NCBI GenBank assembly: GCA_003117195.1
Contig: BDSI01000004.1
Span: 2,284,421 to 2,348,420 of the forward strand
Source: Eudorina sp. 2006-703-Eu-15
Taxonomy: Eukaryota; Chlorophyta; Chlorophyceae; Chlamydomonadales; Volvocaceae
Reading direction: 5' to 3'
Length of the DNA: 64,000 nt
Below are positions 59,388 through 64,000 of the stretch, in pieces. Within the stretch, counting starts at the first letter, position 1, and every line of letters starts with the position of its first letter. The notes below the pieces were generated by a model. It was not told the DNA's origin, made no database searches, and saw only the letters and a program-made list of their open reading frames with translations. The position numbers and the translations under genes were made by a program.

Positions 59388-62300
59388 CACAGCCTTCCCG
59401 CTGCTTGCGAATTAATTCCCCCGACACCTTTACATGATGGCGGCCCCGCCTGCGTCAATTCGCAAGCAGTACGGTCTCTCTGTGCCCCCCCCCGCCAGGC
59501 TGTGGAATCGTGGCGGGGGTGGTGACGGCCCAGCAACAGCAGGCGACGAAGCGCACCCCCATATGGCCGCCGCACAGCCTTCCCGCTGCTTGCGAATTAA
59601 TTCCCCCGACACCTTTACATGATGGCGGCCCCGCCTGCGTCAATTCGCAAGCAGTACGGTCTCTCTGTGCCCCCCCCGCCAGGCTGTGGAATCGTGGCGG
59701 GGGTGGTGACGGCCCAGCAACAGCAGGCGACGAAGCGCACCCCCATATGGCCGCCGCACAGCCTTCCCGCTGCTTGCGAATTAATTCCCCGACACCTTTA
59801 CATGATGGCGGCCCCGCCTGCGTCAATTCGCAAGCAGTACGGTCTCTCTGTGCCCCCCCCGCCAGGCTGTGGAATCGTGGCAGGGGTGGTGACGGCCCAG
59901 CAACAGCAGGCGACGAAGCGCACCCCCATATGGCCGCCGCACAGCCTTCCCGCTGCTTGCGAATTAATTCCCCCGACACCTTTACATGATGGCGGCCCCG
60001 CCTGCGTCAATTCGCAAGCAGTACGGTCTCTCTGTGCCCCCCCGCCAGGCTGTGGAATCGTGGCGGGGGTGGTGACGGCCCAGCAACAGCAGGCGACGAA
60101 GCGCACCCCCATATGGCCGCCGCACAGCCTTCCCGCTGCTTGCGAATTAATTCCCCCGACACCTTTACATGATGGCGGCCCGCCTGCGTCAATTCGCAAG
60201 CAGTACGGTCTCTCTGTGCCCCCCCGCCAGGCTGTGGAATCGTGGCGGGGGTGGTGACGGCCCAGCAACAGCAGGCGACGAAGCGCACCCCCATATGGCC
60301 GCCGCACAGCCTTCCCGCTGCTTGCGAATTAATTCCCCCGACACCTTTACATGATGGCGGCCCCGCCTGCGTCAATTCGCAAGCAGTACGGTCTCTCTGT
60401 GCCCCCCCCGCCAGGCTGTGGAATCGTGGCGGGGGTGGTGACGGCCCAGCAACAGCAGGCGACGAAGCGCACCCCCATATGGCCGCCGCACAGCCTTCCG
60501 CTGCTTGCGAATTAATTCCCCCGACACCTTTACATGATGGCGGCCCCGCCTGCGTCAATTCGCAAGCAGTACGGTCTCTCTGTGCCCCCCCCGCCAGGCT
60601 GTGGAATCGTGGCGGGGGTGGTGACGGCCCAGCAACAGCAGGCGACGAAGCGCACCCCCATATGGCCGCCGCACAGCCTTCCCGCTGCTTGCGAATTAAT
60701 TCCCCCGACACCTTTACATGATGGCGGCCCCGCCTGCGTCAATTCGCAAGCAGTACGGTCTCTCTGTGCCCCCCCCGCCAGGCTGTGGAATCGTGGCGGG
60801 GGTGGTGACGGCCCAGCAACAGCAGGCGACGAAGCGCACCCCCATATGGCCGCCGCACAGCCTTCCCGCTGCTTGCGAATTAATTCCCCCGACACCTTTA
60901 CATGATGGCGGCCCCGCCTGCGTCAATTCGCAAGCAGTACGGTCTCTCTGTGCCCCCCCCCGCCAGGCTGTGGAATCGTGGCGGGGGTGGTGACGGCCCA
61001 GCAACAGCAGGCGACGAAGCGCACCCCCATATGGCCGCCGCACAGCCTTCCCGCTGCTTGCGAATTAATTCCCCGACACCTTTACATGATGGCGGCCCCG
61101 CCTGCGTCAATTCGCAAGCAGTACGGTCTCTCTGTGCCCCCCCCGCCAGGCTGTGGAATCGTGGCAGGGGTGGTGACGGCCCAGCAACAGCAGGCGACGA
61201 AGCGCACCCCCATATGGCCGCCGCACAGCCTTCCCGCTGCTTGCGAATTAATTCCCCCGACACCTTTACATGATGGCGGCCCCGCCTGCGTCAATTCGCA
61301 AGCAGTACGGTCTCTCTGTGCCCCCCCCGCCAGGCTGTGGAATCGTGGCGGGGGTGGTGACGGCCCAGCAACAGCAGGCGACGAAGCGCACCCCCATATG
61401 GCCGCCGCACAGCCTTCCGCTGCTTGCGAATTAATTCCCCCGACACCTTTACATGATGGCGGCCCCGCCTGCGTCAATTCGCAAGCAGTACGGTCTCTCT
61501 GTGCCCCCCCCGCCAGGCTGTGGAATCGTGGCGGGGTGGTGACGGCCAGCAACAGCAGGCGACGAAGCGCACCCCCATATGGCCGCCGCACAGCCTTCCC
61601 GCTGCTTGCGAATTAATTCCCCCGACACCTTTACATGATGGCGGCCCCGCCTGCGTCAATTCGCAAGCAGTACGGTCTCTCTGTGCCCCCCCGCCAGGCT
61701 GTGGAATCGTGGCGGGGTGGTGACGGCCCAGCAACAGCAGGCGACGAAGCGCACCCCCATATGGCCGCCGCACAGCCTTCCCGCTGCTTGCGAATTAATT
61801 CCCCCGACACCTTTACATGATGGCGGCCCCGCCTGCGTCAATTCGCAAGCAGTACGGTCTCTCTGTGCCCCCCCCCGCCAGGCTGTGGAATCGTGGCGGG
61901 GGTGGTGACGGCCCAGCAACAGCAGGCGACGAAGCGCACCCCCATATGGCCGCCGCACAGCCTTCCCGCTGCTTGCGAATTAATTCCCCCGACACCTTTA
62001 CATGATGGCGGCCCCGCCTGCGTCAATTCGCAAGCAGTACGGTCTCTCTGTGCCCCCCCCGCCAGGCTGTGGAATCGTGGCGGGGTGGTGACGGCCCAGC
62101 AACAGCAGGCGACGAAGCGCACCCCCATATGGCCGCCGCACAGCCTTCCCGCTGCTTGCGAATTAATTCCCCCGACACCTTTACATGATGGCGGCCCCGC
62201 CTGCGTCAATTCGCAAGCAGTACGGTCTCTCTGTGCCCCCCCCCCCAGGCTGTGGAATCGTGGCGGGGTGGTGACGGCCCAGCAACAGCAGGCGACGAAG

Positions 62301-64000
62301 CGCACCCCCATATGGCCGCCGCACAGCCTTCCCGCTGCTTGCGAATTAATTCCCCCGACACCTTTACATGATGGCGGCCCCGCCTGCGTCAATTCGCAAG
62401 CAGTACGGTCTCTCTGTGCCCCCCCCGCCAGGCTGTGAATCGTGGCGGGGTGGTGACGGCCCAGCAACAGCAGGCGACGAAGCGCACCCCCATATGGCCG
62501 CCGCACAGCCTTCCCGCTGCTTGCGAATTAATTCCCCCGACACCTTTACATGATGGCGGCCCCGCCTGCGTCAATTCGCAAGCAGTACGGTCTCTCTGTG
62601 CCCCCCCCGCCAGGCTGTGGAATCGTGGCGGGGGTGGTGACGGCCCAGCAACAGCAGGCGACGAAGCGCACCCCCATATGGCCGCCGCACAGCCTTCCCG
62701 CTGCTTGCGAATTAATTCCCCCGACACCTTTACATGATGGCGGCCCCGCCTGCGTCAATTCGCAAGCAGTACGGTCTCTCTGTGCCCCCCCCGCCAGGCT
62801 GTGGAATCGTGGCGGGGTGGTGACGGCCCAGCAACAGCAGGCGACGAAGCGCACCCCCATATGGCCGCCGCACAGCCTTCCCGCTGCTTGCGAATTAATT
62901 CCCCCGACACCTTTACATGATGGCGGCCCCGCCTGCGTCAATTCGCAAGCAGTACGGTCTCTCTGTGCCCCCCCCGCCAGGCTGTGGAATCGTGGCGGGG
63001 GTGGTGACGGCCCAGCAACAGCAGGCGACGAAGCGCACCCCCATATGGCCGCCGCACAGCCTTCCCGCTGCTTGCGAATTAATTCCCCCGACACCTTTAC
63101 ATGATGGCGGCCCCGCCTGCGTCAATTCGCAAGCAGTACGTCTCTCTGTGCCCCCCCCGCCAGGCTGTGGAATCGTGGCGGGGGTTGGTGACGCCCAGCA
63201 ACAGCAGGCGACGAAGCGCACCCCCATTATTGGCCGGCCCCGCACGCCTTCCCGCTGCTTGCGAATTAATTCCCCCGACACCTTTACATGATGGCGGCCC
63301 GCCTGCGTCAATTCGCAAGCAGTACGGTCTCTCTGTGCCCCCCCGCCAGGCTGTGGAATCGTGGCGGGGTGGTGACGGCCCAGCAACAGCAGGCGACGAA
63401 GCGCACCCCCATATGGCCGCCGCACAGCCTTCCGGCTGCTTGCGAATTAATTCCCCCGACACCTTTACATGATGGCGGCCCCGCCTGCGTCAATTCGCAA
63501 GCAGTACGGTCTCTCTGTGGCCCCCCCGCCAGGCTGTGGAATCGTGGGCGGGTTGGTGACGGCCAGCAACAGCAGCGACGAAGCGCACCCCCATATGGCC
63601 GCCGCAAGCCTTCCCGCTGCTTGCGAATTAATTCCCCGACACCTTTACATGATGGCGGCCCCCCTGCGTCAATTCGCAAGCAGTACGGTCTCTCTGTGCC
63701 CGCCGCCGCCAGGCTGTGGAATCGTGGCGGGGTTGGTGACGGCCCAGCAACAGCAGGCGACGAAAGCGCACCCCCATATGGCCGCCGCACAGGCCTTCCG
63801 CTGCTTGGCGAATTAATTCCCCGACACCTTTACATGATGGCGGCCCGCCTGCGTCAATTCGCAAGCAGTACGGTCTCTCTGTGCCCCCCCCAGGCTGTGG
63901 AATGTGGCGGGGTTGGTGACGGCCCAGCAACAGCAGGCGACGAAGCGCACCCCATATGGCCGGCACAGCCTTCCCGCTGCTTGCGAATTATTCCCCCGAA
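59388..64000. repeat. 184-bp satellite array, about 25 copies, open at right edge
   Basis: Head-to-tail units of 183-185 bp (tacatgatggcggcc at 59431, 59616, 59799 and onward). Most differences are length changes in one C-run (6-9 C) and in the gtggcggggg run. Each unit carries the 11-base inverted pair GCTTGCGAATT and AATTCGCAAGC about 45 bases apart, and an NdeI-type catatg. From about 63.1 kb copies show more single-base insertions and deletions. The many open frames in the array, on both strands, are by-products of a stop-poor unit. The array runs past the window end. Confidence 0.98.

Noticed and set aside
59388..64000. Many 100-230-residue open frames on both strands of the 184-bp satellite
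   Set aside because: They repeat the same translated unit in shifting frames with frameshifts at C-runs; the unit is simply poor in stop codons. No start context, splice pattern or family motif.
1..64000. CRISPR arrays, bacterial operons, rRNA or tRNA genes
   Set aside because: Scanning by eye gave no repeat-spacer pattern, Shine-Dalgarno-spaced gene series, rRNA core or tRNA cloverleaf. All tandem repeats here lack unique spacers.

Overview
This window looks like nuclear DNA of a chlorophycean (volvocine-like) green alga. Coding exons are short and very GC-rich, with third positions mostly G or C. Introns are numerous and small, with GT-AG borders and pyrimidine-rich acceptors. Simple repeats and satellites are abundant, the standard genetic code fits, and several protein types (Fbox/ankyrin protein, matrixin metalloprotease, type-3 copper oxidase) are known from green algae. 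There are no bacterial operons, ribosome-binding sites, rRNAs or recognisable tRNAs. Species cannot be named from sequence alone.

Layout. 1-1.85 kb, minus: a NIT1-type nitrilase that runs off the left edge. 3.19-3.84 kb, plus: mitochondrial ribosomal protein bL34m. 4.75-7.35 kb, minus: an unrecognised helical protein. 8.01-18.03 kb, plus: an 18-exon gene in which every intron phase agrees, encoding 776 residues: tyrosinase, then an EF-hand, a peptidoglycan-binding-type domain, a matrixin zinc protease and two more EF-hands. 21.49-23.61 kb, plus: a DUF506 (PDDEXK_6) protein. 24.98-30.10 kb, minus: an EamA/DMT transporter. 30.68-36.29 kb, plus: a kynurenine/2-aminoadipate-type aminotransferase whose introns carry a 0.6-kb GGTAGGGA minisatellite, a duplicated exon end and an AT-rich organelle-like insert. 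38.33-40.60 kb, minus: an Fbox/ankyrin protein, with a decayed copy of its last exon at 38.0 kb. 41.4-42.5 kb: a 188-bp satellite. 43.96-45.19 kb: a CACTA-like non-autonomous transposon. 45.68-53.67 kb, minus: a USP22/Ubp8-type deubiquitinase with large low-complexity inserts. 54.66-57.06 kb, plus: a PDCD2-like protein. 59.4-64.0 kb: about 25 copies of a 184-bp satellite that continues past the right edge.

Genes often sit in divergent pairs (nitrilase/bL34m, helical protein/tyrosinase fusion, transporter/aminotransferase, deubiquitinase/PDCD2-like) separated by about 0.6-1.3 kb. No shared pathway links the neighbours, as expected for a eukaryotic chromosome. The standout is the tyrosinase-matrixin fusion, which joins a phenol-oxidising, potentially crosslinking enzyme to a calcium-associated extracellular-matrix-type protease in one reading frame.

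All exon models were assembled by eye from splice motifs, reading-frame continuity and family motifs. No alignment or transcript data were available.
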